This document shows positions 8,551 through 17,890 of a DNA stretch of 30,590 nt, piece by piece. Under the pieces are notes generated by a model. The model was not told where the DNA came from, searched no databases, and worked only from the letters and a program-made list of their open reading frames with translations. A program made the translations under genes and the position numbers. Location: contig JBFWLP010000035.1 in assembly GCA_050252075.1 (NCBI GenBank), forward strand, positions 1 through 30,590, written 5' to 3'. Positions within the stretch are counted from its first letter, which is position 1, and every line of letters begins with the position of its first letter. Origin of the DNA: JAAYGT01 sp050252075. Lineage in GTDB: Bacteria > Pseudomonadota > Gammaproteobacteria > Burkholderiales > Burkholderiaceae_B.

Positions 8551-8781
8551 TCAAATCCGCCGCTCGACCAGTTGCATTGCCGCCCCGCAGCGCAGTGCAT
8601 TACCCAGCCATTCGGCATAGGCCAGGGTGCTGGAGCCCCGAGCGACGCGCACTGGGCTGGCTTCGCACAACTCTTCGCGCGCCCAGTTCATCACCGTGAC
8701 GACATCGCCGGGGGCACTTCGCGCAGCAGGCCGCAGAACCGGCAGTTGGCATCGTTGGCAGAGAGAGTCCCCTGACTCCAT
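8551..8781 (-). CDS. Doubtful small open frame (possible gene remnant)
   Basis: 76 residues on the minus strand, ATG at 8779-8781. It contains a CQRC pair near the N-terminus and a segment AYAEWLGNALRCGAAMQLVE that looks protein-like rather than random. I do not recognise a family, no good RBS is apparent, and it lies alone in a 500-base gap whose other half is repeat and promoter sequence. It may be a real small gene, a decayed remnant, or chance. Confidence 0.25.
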   Translation of the reverse strand: MESGDSLCQRCQLPVLRPAARSAPGDVVTVMNWAREELCEASPVRVARGSSTLAYAEWLGNALRCGAAMQLVERRI

Positions 8782-8903
8782 CGATATAAAATTGTTATAA
8801 ACATTACATGTCTGTCAGGGTTTGTGGGTATAGACGGTTCCGTCAGGGGGGTCGACTACTCTCTCGATGCAGTTTTCTTTAACCAGTTTGAGAAGGGTTG
8901 TTC
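8769..8903 (+). promoter_or_regulatory. Upstream region of the giant protein gene with repeated GTCAGGG boxes
   Basis: The segment contains a local AT-rich island (TCGATATAAAATTGTTATAA at 8781-8800), a natural place for a promoter in this GC-rich window. GTCAGGG occurs at 8814-8820 and 8842-8848, and its inverse CCCCTGAC at 8769-8776, so three boxes surround the island. This could be an operator set. The RBS is GAAGGG (8892-8897), six bases before ATG 8904. No clean -35/-10 pair could be fixed. Confidence 0.35.
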
Positions 8904-11900
8904 ATGGCTACTTTCGACGCGGGCCGCAAGGCCGAGATGTACCAGTTCTTCACGGTGGCCTTTGGCGCCGCACCGGGAGCCACCTACTGGGGCCAATTGC
9001 GAGAAGCAGTCGAATCGGGCATGTCCACACTGGACATCGTCAAAGTCTTCACATCCAAAGCGCAGTTTCTGTCGCTCTACCCCGAAAGCCTGAGCCCCCA
9101 GGTCTTTGCCCAGCGGCTGATCGACAACGTGGTCAAAACCAGCGCCACGGCCGAAGCCAAACAACTGGCGGCCAGCCAGATCGTAGAGGCCCTTGAATCG
9201 GGCCTGACACGCGGCGAAGCCATCTACCACCTGTTCAACAACCTGGCCGCCCGCGCAACCGACCCCGCCCAGCCCGGCTACGACCCGGCCGACCCCTTTG
9301 TGGGCGTAGCCCGGCAACTGGCCAACCAGGTCAAAGTGGCCCAGCACTACACCGAAGTGCTGAAGGCAGACTCGGACAGCCTGGACACCCTGCAAAGCAT
9401 CATCAGCGGCGTGACACCCCAGACCGACGTGTCCACGCCCGCCAAACTGCAAGCGCTGGTGGGGCCGCTCTTGTTTGACGCAGGCCGCAAGGCCGAGATG
9501 TACCAGTTCTTCTCGGTGGCCTTTGGCGCCGCACCGGGCACCACGTACTGGGGCCAACTGCAAGAGGCGGTCGAATCGGGCATGTCCACACTGGACATCG
9601 TCAAGGTCTTCACGTCCAAAGCGCAGTTTCTGTCGATCTACCCCAACAGCCTGAGCCCTCAGGTGTTTGCCCAGCGGCTGATCGACAACGTCGTCAAGAC
9701 CAGCGCCACGCCCCAGGCCAAGGCACTGGCAGCCAGCCAGATCGTTGAGGCCCTTGAATCGGGCATGTCGCGCGGCGAAGCCATCTACCACCTGTTCAGC
9801 AACCTGGCGGGCCGCGAGACCAACCCCGCCCAGCCCGGCTACAACGCGGCCGACCCCTTTGTGGGCGTGGCCCAACTGCTGGCCAACCAGGTGAAAGTGG
9901 CGCAGTACTACACCGAGGTGATGGAGGGAAGCTCGGACTTGCTCGCCACCTTGCAGCGCATACTGGCCAGCGTGACGGCGCAGACCGATGTGTCCACGCC
10001 CGCCAAGCTGAAGGCGATTGTGGATGCGGCACTTGCCCCCCCGCCCGCACCCGTTGAACCGCCTGCACCCGCGCCCGCGCCTGAGCCAGAACCTGAGCCG
10101 GAACCTGCACCGGCGACGTTCACAGTGACTATCGGTTTGGCCAATCAGTCTCCGGCGTTCACCGAAATGGCAGGGTTGGACGACGGCACGCATGCGTTGC
10201 TGATCAACAGCGCCATCACCTTTGCGGGTAGCGGGACGGTGTCTTTGGCCTCGGTGACTATTGCCAACACCAAGCCCGGTGACGAGCTGCTGTTTACCGA
10301 CACATTCAAGATTGCTGGTGCTGTGACTACCAACGCAAGCGGCAACAGGGTGCTGACGTTGTCTGGCAAGCCAGGGCTGACCGTTGACAATGCCGACTTC
10401 GAGGCGGCGCTGGAGTCGGTACGGTTCAACAACACCTCCGACACGCCGGACACCACGGCGCGAACCATCGAGTTCAGGGTGGGCAATGGCACCAGCACAT
10501 CGCCTGTAGCCACTGAAACAGTGACGGTGACAGCCACCAATGACGCGCCGGTGCTCACCCTGACGGCTGGCGCGCCCGTGGTGGAAGGTGCCCTGGCCAC
10601 TGCCGATGGCCTGGTGGTGGCCACCTACACCGGGACCGACCCGGACGGCAACGCCATTGCCTTGGATTTCACGGCGGGCAGCAATGCAGCGGGCTACTAC
10701 TGGCTGAATACAGTGAGTCGCGAGGTGACGCTGACCGCGGCTGGCGCTGCCTTCGTCAACGGCGGCGGTACCTTGCCCGCCATCAGCCTGACGGCCACCG
10801 ATAACGGTGTGCCCAGCGAGTCCAGCACCCGGGCCGTCACCCCCGTGACTACCCAGGTGAATGATGCGCCAGTGATTGATGCGCAGGCAGCTGTGCTGAC
10901 CTACACCGAGAACGATGCCCCCACGGTGATTGCAGGCGCCACGGCAGTGAGCGACATTGACTCGGCCGATTTCAATGGCGGCTCGCTCACCGTGGCCTTT
11001 GCGGCCAACGGCACTGCTGCAGACCAGCTGGCGGTGCGCAACGAGGGCTCGGGCGACGGGCAGATCGGGGTCAGCGGCTCCACCATCACCTTTGGTGGTG
11101 TTGCGATCGGCACCTTGACGGGCGGGACTGACGGCGCCGATCTGGTGGTCAGCTTCAATAGCGCCGCAGCCACACCGGCAGCGGTGCAGGCGCTGGCGCG
11201 TGCCATCACCTTTGCCAATACATCCGACAACCCGTCCACCAGTGCGCGCAGCGTGCGCTTTACGCTGGTGGATGGCGATGGCACAGCCGCAGGCGGCAGT
11301 GATACCGGCAGCACCACGGCCACGGTGACGGTGACCAGCGTCAACGACGCGCCGGTGCTCACGCTGACGGCCGCCGCGCCCGTGGTGGAAGATGCCCCCG
11401 CCACCGCCGATGGCCTGGTGGTGGCCACCTACACCGTGACCGACCCGGAAGGCAACGCCATCACCGTGGATTTCACGGCGGGCAGCAATGCAGCGGGCTA
11501 CTACGCGCTGAACACGGTGAATCGCGAAGTGACGCTGACAGCGGCTGGCGCTGCTTTTGTCAATGGCGGCGGTACTTTGCCCGCCATCAGCCTGACGGCC
11601 ACCGACGATGGGGTTCCGAATGAATCCAGCACCCAGACCGTCACCCCCGTGACCACACAGGTGAACGATGCGCCGGTGGTCGATGCGCATGGCGCCAGTC
11701 TGGCTTATGTGGAAAACGGCGCAGCCTCTGCCATTGCACCCGGCATAACGGTCACAGACGTTGACTCCACAGATTTTGATGGGGGCCTGCTGACGGTGGG
11801 TTTTGGCGGCACCGGGACGGGCAACGACCAGCTGAGCGTGCTGAACCAGGGCGCGGGTGCGGGTCAGATCGGTGTTGCGGGCGCCGATATCAGCTACGAA

Positions 11901-14900
11901 GGCACGGTGATCGGCACCGTGGCTGGCGGCGCCAATGGTGCCGATCTGGTGATCAGCCTGAACAGTGCGGCCACCGTGGCGGCAGTGCAGGCATTGGCGC
12001 GCGCCATTGCGTTTGCCAACAGTTCCGACAACCCGTCCACCAGCGCGCGCAGCGTGAGCTTTACGCTGGTGGATGGGGACGGTACGGCTGCAGGCGGCAG
12101 TGATACCGGCAGTACCACGGCCACGGTGACAGTGGCCAGCGTCAACGACGCGCCCGTGCTGGTACCCGGCCTTGGCAACACGCCCTATACGGAGGCGGGT
12201 GGGGCCGTGGTGGTGGACGGCTGGCTGGATTTGAGCGACGTTGACAGCAGCACCTTGGCCAGTGCCACGGTGCAGATCACCGGTGGCTACCAGAGCGGCA
12301 GCGACACGCTGGCCTTTGTCGGCAGCGGCTTGACCGGCAACATTGCGGTCGGCGCCTTCGATGTGGGCACTGGCACGCTGACGCTGACCTCGGCGGGCGG
12401 CACCGCGACGGTGGCGCAGTGGCAGGAGGCGTTGCGCCTGGTGCGCTTTGATTCGAGCAGCGCCAGCCCGGGCGCCTCGCGTGTGATCTCTTTCCAGGTG
12501 GATGACGGTGATGGAGGCGCCAGCCTGAGCACGGTGCAGACCAAGACCATCGATATCGCCGAAGTCAACTCGGCGCCCACGCTCACCGGCGGTGGCGTGG
12601 CGGCATTTACCGAGGGCGGGGGCGCGGTGATGTTGGATGGCACGCTGATCGTGGCCGACCCGGATACGCCCGTGCTGGCGGGTGCGACTGTGTCAATCAC
12701 CGCTGGCTTTGAAGCTGGCCAGGATGTGCTGGTGTTCACCCCGGTGGGCACCATCACCGGCAATTACAACAGCGCGACAGGGGTGTTGTCGATGAGCGGC
12801 AGCGGCACTCCGGCCCAGTACCAGCAGGCGCTGCGGTCGGTGGCGTACAACAACACCAGCGACACGCCCTCAACCGCGCCGCGCACGATTGCGTTTGAGG
12901 TGAACGACGGCCAGGGTGTGTCGAATCTGAGCAATACCACCACGGTCACCCTGAACGTTTACGCGACCAATGATGCGCCGGTGGTCAACGGCGGGGGCAC
13001 GCTGGGCTATGTGGAGGGTGGGGCGGCCGCCGCCATCTCGCCGCTGCTGACAGTCACTGATGTGGATTCGGCCAACTTTGCGGGCGGCACGCTGACCGTG
13101 GGCTTCAGCGCCAACGGCACGACAGACGATCAGTTGGGCATCCTGCACATGGGCACAGGCCCCGGGCAGATTGGCGTCAGCGGCACCGACGTTGCGTTTG
13201 GCGGCGTCAACATTGGCACTTTCAGCGGTGGCGCTAATGGCGCCAGCCTGGTGGTCACGCTCAACAGCGCGGCCACACCGGCGGCGGTGCAGGCGCTGGC
13301 GCGGGCGGTCACGTTTAGCAACAGTTCTGTGGCGCCCTCAACCGCGCCGCGCACCGTGACGTACACAGTGGTGGATGGCGACGGCGGCACCGACACCGGT
13401 TCGGCCACGGCCACCGTCAATGTGACGGCTGTCAACGATGCCCCGGCTATTGACGCCCAGGCTGCGGCGCTGGCTTATACCGAGAACGCTGCCCCCACGG
13501 TGATTGCCGGTGCCACGACCGTGAGTGATACCGACTCGGCCGATTTCAATGGCGGCTCGCTCACCGTGGCTTTTACCGCTAACGGCACAGCGGCGGATCA
13601 GCTGGCGGTGCGCCACGAGGGCGCGGGCGCCGGGCAGATCGGGGTCAGCGGCTCCACCATCACCTTTGGTGGTGTTGCGATCGGCAGCTTTACGGGCGGT
13701 ACCAATGGCACCGACCTGGTGATCAGCTTCAATAGCGCAGCCGCCACACCAGCGGCAGTGCAGGCCCTGGCGCGCAACATCACGTTTGCCAACACCTCGG
13801 ACGCGCCGTCCACGCTGGAGCGTACCGTGCGCTTCACGGTGGTCGATGGCGATGGCGGCACGCAGAGCGCCAGCACCACGGCCACCGTCAACGTTACTGC
13901 CGTGAATGACGCGCCGGTGGTGGGCGGCGGCGGCACGCTGGCCTACACGGAGAACGGCGCCGCCGCAGCGATATCTCCCGGTGGCACCATCACCGACCCC
14001 GATTCGGCAGACTTCAACGGCGGTTCACTCATGGTGGGTTTAGGTGGAACCGCATCGGCGGCCGACCAGCTGTCTGTCATCCATCAGGGTACGGGTGCTG
14101 GCCAGATTGGTGTCAGCGGTACTGACGTATCGTTTGGCAGCGCCAACATTGGTACGGTCACAGGCGGTACCAACGGTGGCGATCTGGTGGTTACTTTCAC
14201 CACGGCCGATGCAACGCCGGCGGCCGTGCAGGCGCTGATGCGGGCCATCAGCTACCGCAACGATTCGGAAGCCCCTTCCACCACTGCGCGCACCGTGACC
14301 TACATCGTCACCGATGGCGACGGCGGCATGCAGACCGGATCGGCCACGGTCAACGTGACGGCGGTCAACGACGCGCCGGTAACGGTGGTGCCGCTCAGCA
14401 GTGCGCTGGCTACGGCCATGTCCAATGTGGACTTTGCGGTGGCAGGGGTGTCCATCAGCGATGTGGATGCGGGAAGCTCCAACGTGCAAACGATCGTGAC
14501 GGTCACCAACGGGGTGGCCACGTTCAATCTGGCGGGCGGGGCGACCGTTGCAGCGGGTGCCAACGGATCGGCCAGCGTGACCCTGCAGGGCACGGTGGCG
14601 CAGGTCAATGCTGCGCTATCGACCTTTACGTTCAAGGGGGCCGATGGATTGGCTGCGCCCACCACTGCCACGGTTTCGGTCATCACCAGCGATCTGGGCA
14701 ACACCGGCACGGGCGGCGTGCTGCAGTCGAATGGTGGTGTGGCCAGCACGTTCCAGATTGGCGTCATCCCGCAGGTGTTCGTGATCGACAACAGCACTGC
14801 AGTGGCCGATGATGCGAGTGCAGGCAGCGTCGCCAACCCGTTCAACACCATCGCCAACTTCAATACGCTGGCCTCTGACGGTGTCAACGACTACATCTAC

Positions 14901-17780
14901 CTGAAGCACGGCACGGGCACCTATTCGGAGGCCAGCGGCTTCACCTTGCTGGCGGGCCAGCGGCTGATGGGGGAGGGCGAATCGCTGTCGTTCACCAACC
15001 CGGTCACCGGCGAAGTGGTGGGGTTCGGCACCGGTGCCGGGGGCACCACGCCCACCGTGTCGATCACAGGCGCAGGCAACAAAGCCGTTTCGCTGGCGAC
15101 GAACAACACCCTCAAAGGCCTGAACCTGGCCACTACGGTGGGCAGCCAGACGGCCCTTGCCGACGGCGGCGGCACGGTGGGTACGCTGACGGTTTCCAAC
15201 GTCGATATTTCGGGTAACGGCATGGCGGTGGACATTGACCAGGGCGGCGTGCTCGATGTCACGATCAACAGCCTGACCTCCACCGGGTCATTGCAGCAAG
15301 GGGTGCAGCTTGCCGCCACGGGCGCTGCGTTGACGGGCACTTTCACCGCGGCAACCGGCTCGATTTCCGGCGCAACAGGGGTGAGCTTTCTGGTGGGCGA
15401 TGGCGCGGGTACGGCAAATACTGGTGGCGCAGTGGCCATCACCTACGGCGGCACGATCACCGCCAGCGGCTCGGCGGCAGCCGTTTCGATCGAGGATCGC
15501 GTGTCGGGAGCAGGCAGCGTCACCTTGTCCGGCAATATCGACCGCGCTGTTGGCAGCGCCCCCGCAGTCAATATCGCTGATATCGCAGCCGGGGCTGTCG
15601 TCAACTTCAGCGGCAACCTGGGCATCAATACGACCAGCGGTACGGGTATTGCAGTCAACAACAACAGCGGTGCTGTCAGCTTTACCGGTGGCCAGGTCGC
15701 GGTGAGCACCAGCAGCGGCGCGGGGGTCAGCATCACGGGGGGTACCGGTGCGACCTCGTTCAACCTCACGGGCAACGGCCTCGATATTGTCACCACGGCG
15801 GGCGGTACCGGGTTCTACGCGGCGAACGCAGGAACCATCACCGTGCAGGGCGGCGGTAACACGATTGCAGCGACGGGTGGCGTTGGCTTGAACGTGACCA
15901 ACAGCACCATCGGTGCCGCCGGGTTGAAGTTTGTGTCGATCAACTCCAGCAACGCCAGTAGTGGCATCGTGCTGAACAATACCGGTGCCCAAGGCGGCCT
16001 GACGGTCACCGGCTCGGGCACAGCGGCCTCGGGCGGCACCCTCTCGGGTGCCACGGGTTCGGCTGCCATCGTGGCCAGCAATACGCAAGACCTGAATCTG
16101 GCCTGGATGACTATCCAGAACTCGACCGGCTACGGCATCGATGCAACCAACCTGCGCGGGGTGAACACGCTGTCCAACAGCACGATCACAGGGTTTGGTA
16201 CGGGCGCGGGCAATCTGGAAGATGGTTTTCGCATCGTCAACAACAACGCCAACATGACCTCGCTGACGGTCACCAACACCACCTTTTCCAACGCCGGCAG
16301 TGCCAATGACGGCCTCTTCGTGGAGGCCCAGGGTACGTCCAGCATGGCGGTGTCTGTGATCGGTAGCCAGTTCACCCAGTTCTACGGCGATGCTATCCAG
16401 GTCAACGGGGTGACGGGTTCGAGCGGTGTCGTCAAACTGGAGGTGATGTTTTCTGACTTCACCAATGCGGTGGCCTCGGGCAACGGCGGTATCGCGATGA
16501 ATGCCTTTGGGAACGTCGGGTTCATTGCCGACATCAATAGCAATAGTTTCAACGGTGTCCTCAACAACGTGGTTACCACCGGCGCCATCGGCATCACCAG
16601 TGGGGGCACTGCCACCACCGATATCACGGTGCGCAACAACGATCTGGACAACATCATCGGGGGCCGCGGAATCACGGCCACGGTGGATGGTGGCCATACC
16701 GAGCTGATGTTTGCTGATAACACGATCGACTCGCTGGGTTCGGCGTCGAAGTACGCGATCAGCGTGAATTCGACGAACAACGGCGCGGCAGTGGGCAATG
16801 TGGATGTGACCATCCAGAACAACCAAATTGGCCAGGCCGGCGCGCTCTGGACTGCTGGCACCAGTTCCGCCGAAGCGGTTTTTCTGACAAACAGCAATGG
16901 CGCTTCGATGGACGCACTGGTCACGAACAACCAGATCACGGCCAATGCTGGCGTCGAAGTGGTGCGTGCGCGTGCGGGTGGCTCCGGGGTTCTGAACGCT
17001 ACCTTCACCAACAACAACATTACCGACACCGACGGTTCACATCTGGAGTTGGCGGGAACGGCGGGCACGACTGATGGGTGGGGCAATCTGAACCTGAGCT
17101 TTTCCGGAAATGTGTTGGCGGGAGGGGCGACTGGCGTCATCCAGATCACTGAATCCGGCAGTTCCACGGTGAAGGTGCAGCAGGCTTCTGCTTTAGGCGT
17201 TACCAGCGACAACCTATCCGCGTCGGTGACTGTCTCGGGTTCGCCAGACTTTGCCGCGGCTGCCCCCACTTTGCCCAGCACGCCCAGCTTGCCCTTGCTG
17301 GCCTTACGGGATGCTGCGGGCGCAGCAGAGCCGCAAGGGGTGCTGGTCTCCACAGACCTTCAAGCCATGGCCGAGGCTGCGGTGGCGCGCTGGGTGGCGG
17401 CCGGTATCGACGCGGCCCAACGGCAGTTGCTGGAGTCGGTGTCGTTCGGGGTTGCCGATCTGCAGGGCCCCATCCTGGGCCTGTCAACGACCGGGCTGGT
17501 GCTGGTTGACAGCAACGCGGCGGGCTGGGGCTGGTTTGTCGATGCAACCCCAATGCTGGATGAGGAGTTTGCCGACCCAGTGCATGTCGCCGGCGAAGCA
17601 GGTGCCCGAGTGGACTTGCTGACGGTGCTGGTGCATGAGTTGGGCCATGTCCTCGGGCTGGAAGATCAATATGGAGGCGACAGCAGTGTGATGGCGGGCC
17701 ATCTCGACAGCGGCCAGCGCCTCATGCCTGACATGCTGTTGATGGGCGTAGCGCCTGCGTCGTTTGGCGAGGGTGCTTGA
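8904..17780 (+). CDS. Giant multidomain surface protein: tandem DUF4214, Ig/cadherin-like repeats, beta-helix, metalloprotease-like C-terminus
   Basis: 2958 residues, no cysteine seen, no signal peptide. Domains: DUF4214-like module at 4-190 and again at 191-377; Pro/Ala/Glu linker 378-405; Ig/cadherin-like repeats from ~406 to ~1950, each boundary marked by NDAPV or NSAPT (from residue 546 to 1822); beta-helix-like region from ~1957 (VFVIDNSTAVADDASAGS...NPFNTI) to ~2760, full of N/G/T turns; then ~2830-2958, a metalloprotease-like domain. That last part has AAGWGWFVDATP, HELGHVLGLED (zinc ligands H2911, H2915, probable D2921, catalytic E2912) and the downstream SSVM as a candidate Met-turn. 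Similar domains end other large secreted proteins. Lack of signal peptide and cysteine point to T1SS export, presumably via the operon at 21956. Likely role: adhesin or surface-layer partner whose protease-like end could process itself or neighbours (inference). ATG 8904 is favoured over TTG 8898 by the RBS. Confidence 0.85.
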   Translation: MATFDAGRKAEMYQFFTVAFGAAPGATYWGQLREAVESGMSTLDIVKVFTSKAQFLSLYPESLSPQVFAQRLIDNVVKTSATAEAKQLAASQIVEALESGLTRGEAIYHLFNNLAARATDPAQPGYDPADPFVGVARQLANQVKVAQHYTEVLKADSDSLDTLQSIISGVTPQTDVSTPAKLQALVGPLLFDAGRKAEMYQFFSVAFGAAPGTTYWGQLQEAVESGMSTLDIVKVFTSKAQFLSIYPNSLSPQVFAQRLIDNVVKTSATPQAKALAASQIVEALESGMSRGEAIYHLFSNLAGRETNPAQPGYNAADPFVGVAQLLANQVKVAQYYTEVMEGSSDLLATLQRILASVTAQTDVSTPAKLKAIVDAALAPPPAPVEPPAPAPAPEPEPEPEPAPATFTVTIGLANQSPAFTEMAGLDDGTHALLINSAITFAGSGTVSLASVTIANTKPGDELLFTDTFKIAGAVTTNASGNRVLTLSGKPGLTVDNADFEAALESVRFNNTSDTPDTTARTIEFRVGNGTSTSPVATETVTVTATNDAPVLTLTAGAPVVEGALATADGLVVATYTGTDPDGNAIALDFTAGSNAAGYYWLNTVSREVTLTAAGAAFVNGGGTLPAISLTATDNGVPSESSTRAVTPVTTQVNDAPVIDAQAAVLTYTENDAPTVIAGATAVSDIDSADFNGGSLTVAFAANGTAADQLAVRNEGSGDGQIGVSGSTITFGGVAIGTLTGGTDGADLVVSFNSAAATPAAVQALARAITFANTSDNPSTSARSVRFTLVDGDGTAAGGSDTGSTTATVTVTSVNDAPVLTLTAAAPVVEDAPATADGLVVATYTVTDPEGNAITVDFTAGSNAAGYYALNTVNREVTLTAAGAAFVNGGGTLPAISLTATDDGVPNESSTQTVTPVTTQVNDAPVVDAHGASLAYVENGAASAIAPGITVTDVDSTDFDGGLLTVGFGGTGTGNDQLSVLNQGAGAGQIGVAGADISYEGTVIGTVAGGANGADLVISLNSAATVAAVQALARAIAFANSSDNPSTSARSVSFTLVDGDGTAAGGSDTGSTTATVTVASVNDAPVLVPGLGNTPYTEAGGAVVVDGWLDLSDVDSSTLASATVQITGGYQSGSDTLAFVGSGLTGNIAVGAFDVGTGTLTLTSAGGTATVAQWQEALRLVRFDSSSASPGASRVISFQVDDGDGGASLSTVQTKTIDIAEVNSAPTLTGGGVAAFTEGGGAVMLDGTLIVADPDTPVLAGATVSITAGFEAGQDVLVFTPVGTITGNYNSATGVLSMSGSGTPAQYQQALRSVAYNNTSDTPSTAPRTIAFEVNDGQGVSNLSNTTTVTLNVYATNDAPVVNGGGTLGYVEGGAAAAISPLLTVTDVDSANFAGGTLTVGFSANGTTDDQLGILHMGTGPGQIGVSGTDVAFGGVNIGTFSGGANGASLVVTLNSAATPAAVQALARAVTFSNSSVAPSTAPRTVTYTVVDGDGGTDTGSATATVNVTAVNDAPAIDAQAAALAYTENAAPTVIAGATTVSDTDSADFNGGSLTVAFTANGTAADQLAVRHEGAGAGQIGVSGSTITFGGVAIGSFTGGTNGTDLVISFNSAAATPAAVQALARNITFANTSDAPSTLERTVRFTVVDGDGGTQSASTTATVNVTAVNDAPVVGGGGTLAYTENGAAAAISPGGTITDPDSADFNGGSLMVGLGGTASAADQLSVIHQGTGAGQIGVSGTDVSFGSANIGTVTGGTNGGDLVVTFTTADATPAAVQALMRAISYRNDSEAPSTTARTVTYIVTDGDGGMQTGSATVNVTAVNDAPVTVVPLSSALATAMSNVDFAVAGVSISDVDAGSSNVQTIVTVTNGVATFNLAGGATVAAGANGSASVTLQGTVAQVNAALSTFTFKGADGLAAPTTATVSVITSDLGNTGTGGVLQSNGGVASTFQIGVIPQVFVIDNSTAVADDASAGSVANPFNTIANFNTLASDGVNDYIYLKHGTGTYSEASGFTLLAGQRLMGEGESLSFTNPVTGEVVGFGTGAGGTTPTVSITGAGNKAVSLATNNTLKGLNLATTVGSQTALADGGGTVGTLTVSNVDISGNGMAVDIDQGGVLDVTINSLTSTGSLQQGVQLAATGAALTGTFTAATGSISGATGVSFLVGDGAGTANTGGAVAITYGGTITASGSAAAVSIEDRVSGAGSVTLSGNIDRAVGSAPAVNIADIAAGAVVNFSGNLGINTTSGTGIAVNNNSGAVSFTGGQVAVSTSSGAGVSITGGTGATSFNLTGNGLDIVTTAGGTGFYAANAGTITVQGGGNTIAATGGVGLNVTNSTIGAAGLKFVSINSSNASSGIVLNNTGAQGGLTVTGSGTAASGGTLSGATGSAAIVASNTQDLNLAWMTIQNSTGYGIDATNLRGVNTLSNSTITGFGTGAGNLEDGFRIVNNNANMTSLTVTNTTFSNAGSANDGLFVEAQGTSSMAVSVIGSQFTQFYGDAIQVNGVTGSSGVVKLEVMFSDFTNAVASGNGGIAMNAFGNVGFIADINSNSFNGVLNNVVTTGAIGITSGGTATTDITVRNNDLDNIIGGRGITATVDGGHTELMFADNTIDSLGSASKYAISVNSTNNGAAVGNVDVTIQNNQIGQAGALWTAGTSSAEAVFLTNSNGASMDALVTNNQITANAGVEVVRARAGGSGVLNATFTNNNITDTDGSHLELAGTAGTTDGWGNLNLSFSGNVLAGGATGVIQITESGSSTVKVQQASALGVTSDNLSASVTVSGSPDFAAAAPTLPSTPSLPLLALRDAAGAAEPQGVLVSTDLQAMAEAAVARWVAAGIDAAQRQLLESVSFGVADLQGPILGLSTTGLVLVDSNAAGWGWFVDATPMLDEEFADPVHVAGEAGARVDLLTVLVHELGHVLGLEDQYGGDSSVMAGHLDSGQRLMPDMLLMGVAPASFGEGA
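8913..10034 (+). repeat. Tandem 561-bp duplication encoding the DUF4214-like module
   Basis: Two head-to-tail units, 8913-9473 and 9474-10034, have exactly the same length and very similar DNA; long blocks are identical (for example the bases encoding SGMSTLDIVKVFTSKAQFLS). Both begin FDAGRKAEMYQFF and end VSTPAKL plus eight or so residues. The similarity at third codon positions indicates recent duplication or ongoing gene conversion. Confidence 0.92.
10539..14366 (+). repeat. Array of Ig/cadherin-like repeats of two main types
   Basis: Repeat boundaries (codons for NDAP or NSAP) fall at 10539, 10860, 11343, 11664, 12144, 12567, 12969, 13434, 13905 and 14367. Spacings are 321, 483, 321, 480, 423, 402, 465, 471 and 462 bases. 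The short type (~107 aa, begins VLTLTA.APVVE) occurs twice and alternates with the long type (~155-160 aa, contains D.DS.DF.GG.L.V and GQIGV.G), making an ~804-base super-repeat in two copies. Three more long-type units follow at 12969-14366. Stretches of over 40 bases are shared between the units at 10860 and 13434. Confidence 0.88.
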
Positions 17781-17783
17781 CAC

Positions 17784-17849
17784 AGGCCGCCACGCAGCCA
17801 GCGTGGCGGCCTCCATACAAAAAAGGGCCGAAGCGGCCCTTTTTTGTAT
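17784..17849. terminator. Double-hairpin bidirectional terminator between convergent genes
   Basis: First hairpin: a perfect 12-bp stem, AGGCCGCCACGC (17784-17795) with its complement at 17801-17812. Second: a perfect 16-bp stem at 17815-17830 and 17834-17849, made of ATAC, A6, GGGCCG, then a 3-base AAG loop and the mirror with T6. Because A6 and T6 flank the GC core, it can terminate transcription from both the giant gene (+) and the NHL lipoprotein gene (-). Confidence 0.93.
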
Positions 17850-17890
17850 TGGTGCATCCGTGGCGCCTGGCGCACCCCGGATGCGGAGCC

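Noticed and set aside
8913..10034. Possible CRISPR or other short-repeat array
   Set aside because: The repeats are long coding units (561 bases) with no short repeat/spacer pattern; none was seen elsewhere in the window.
8856..11690. A 944-codon antisense open frame under the giant gene
   Set aside because: It is repetitive in step with the sense-strand repeats and rich in His/Arg/Gly, as expected of a shadow of a GC-rich repetitive gene.
15288..17353. Overlapping antisense open frames of 512 and 323 codons
   Set aside because: They mirror the beta-helix coding region and show no recognisable protein features.
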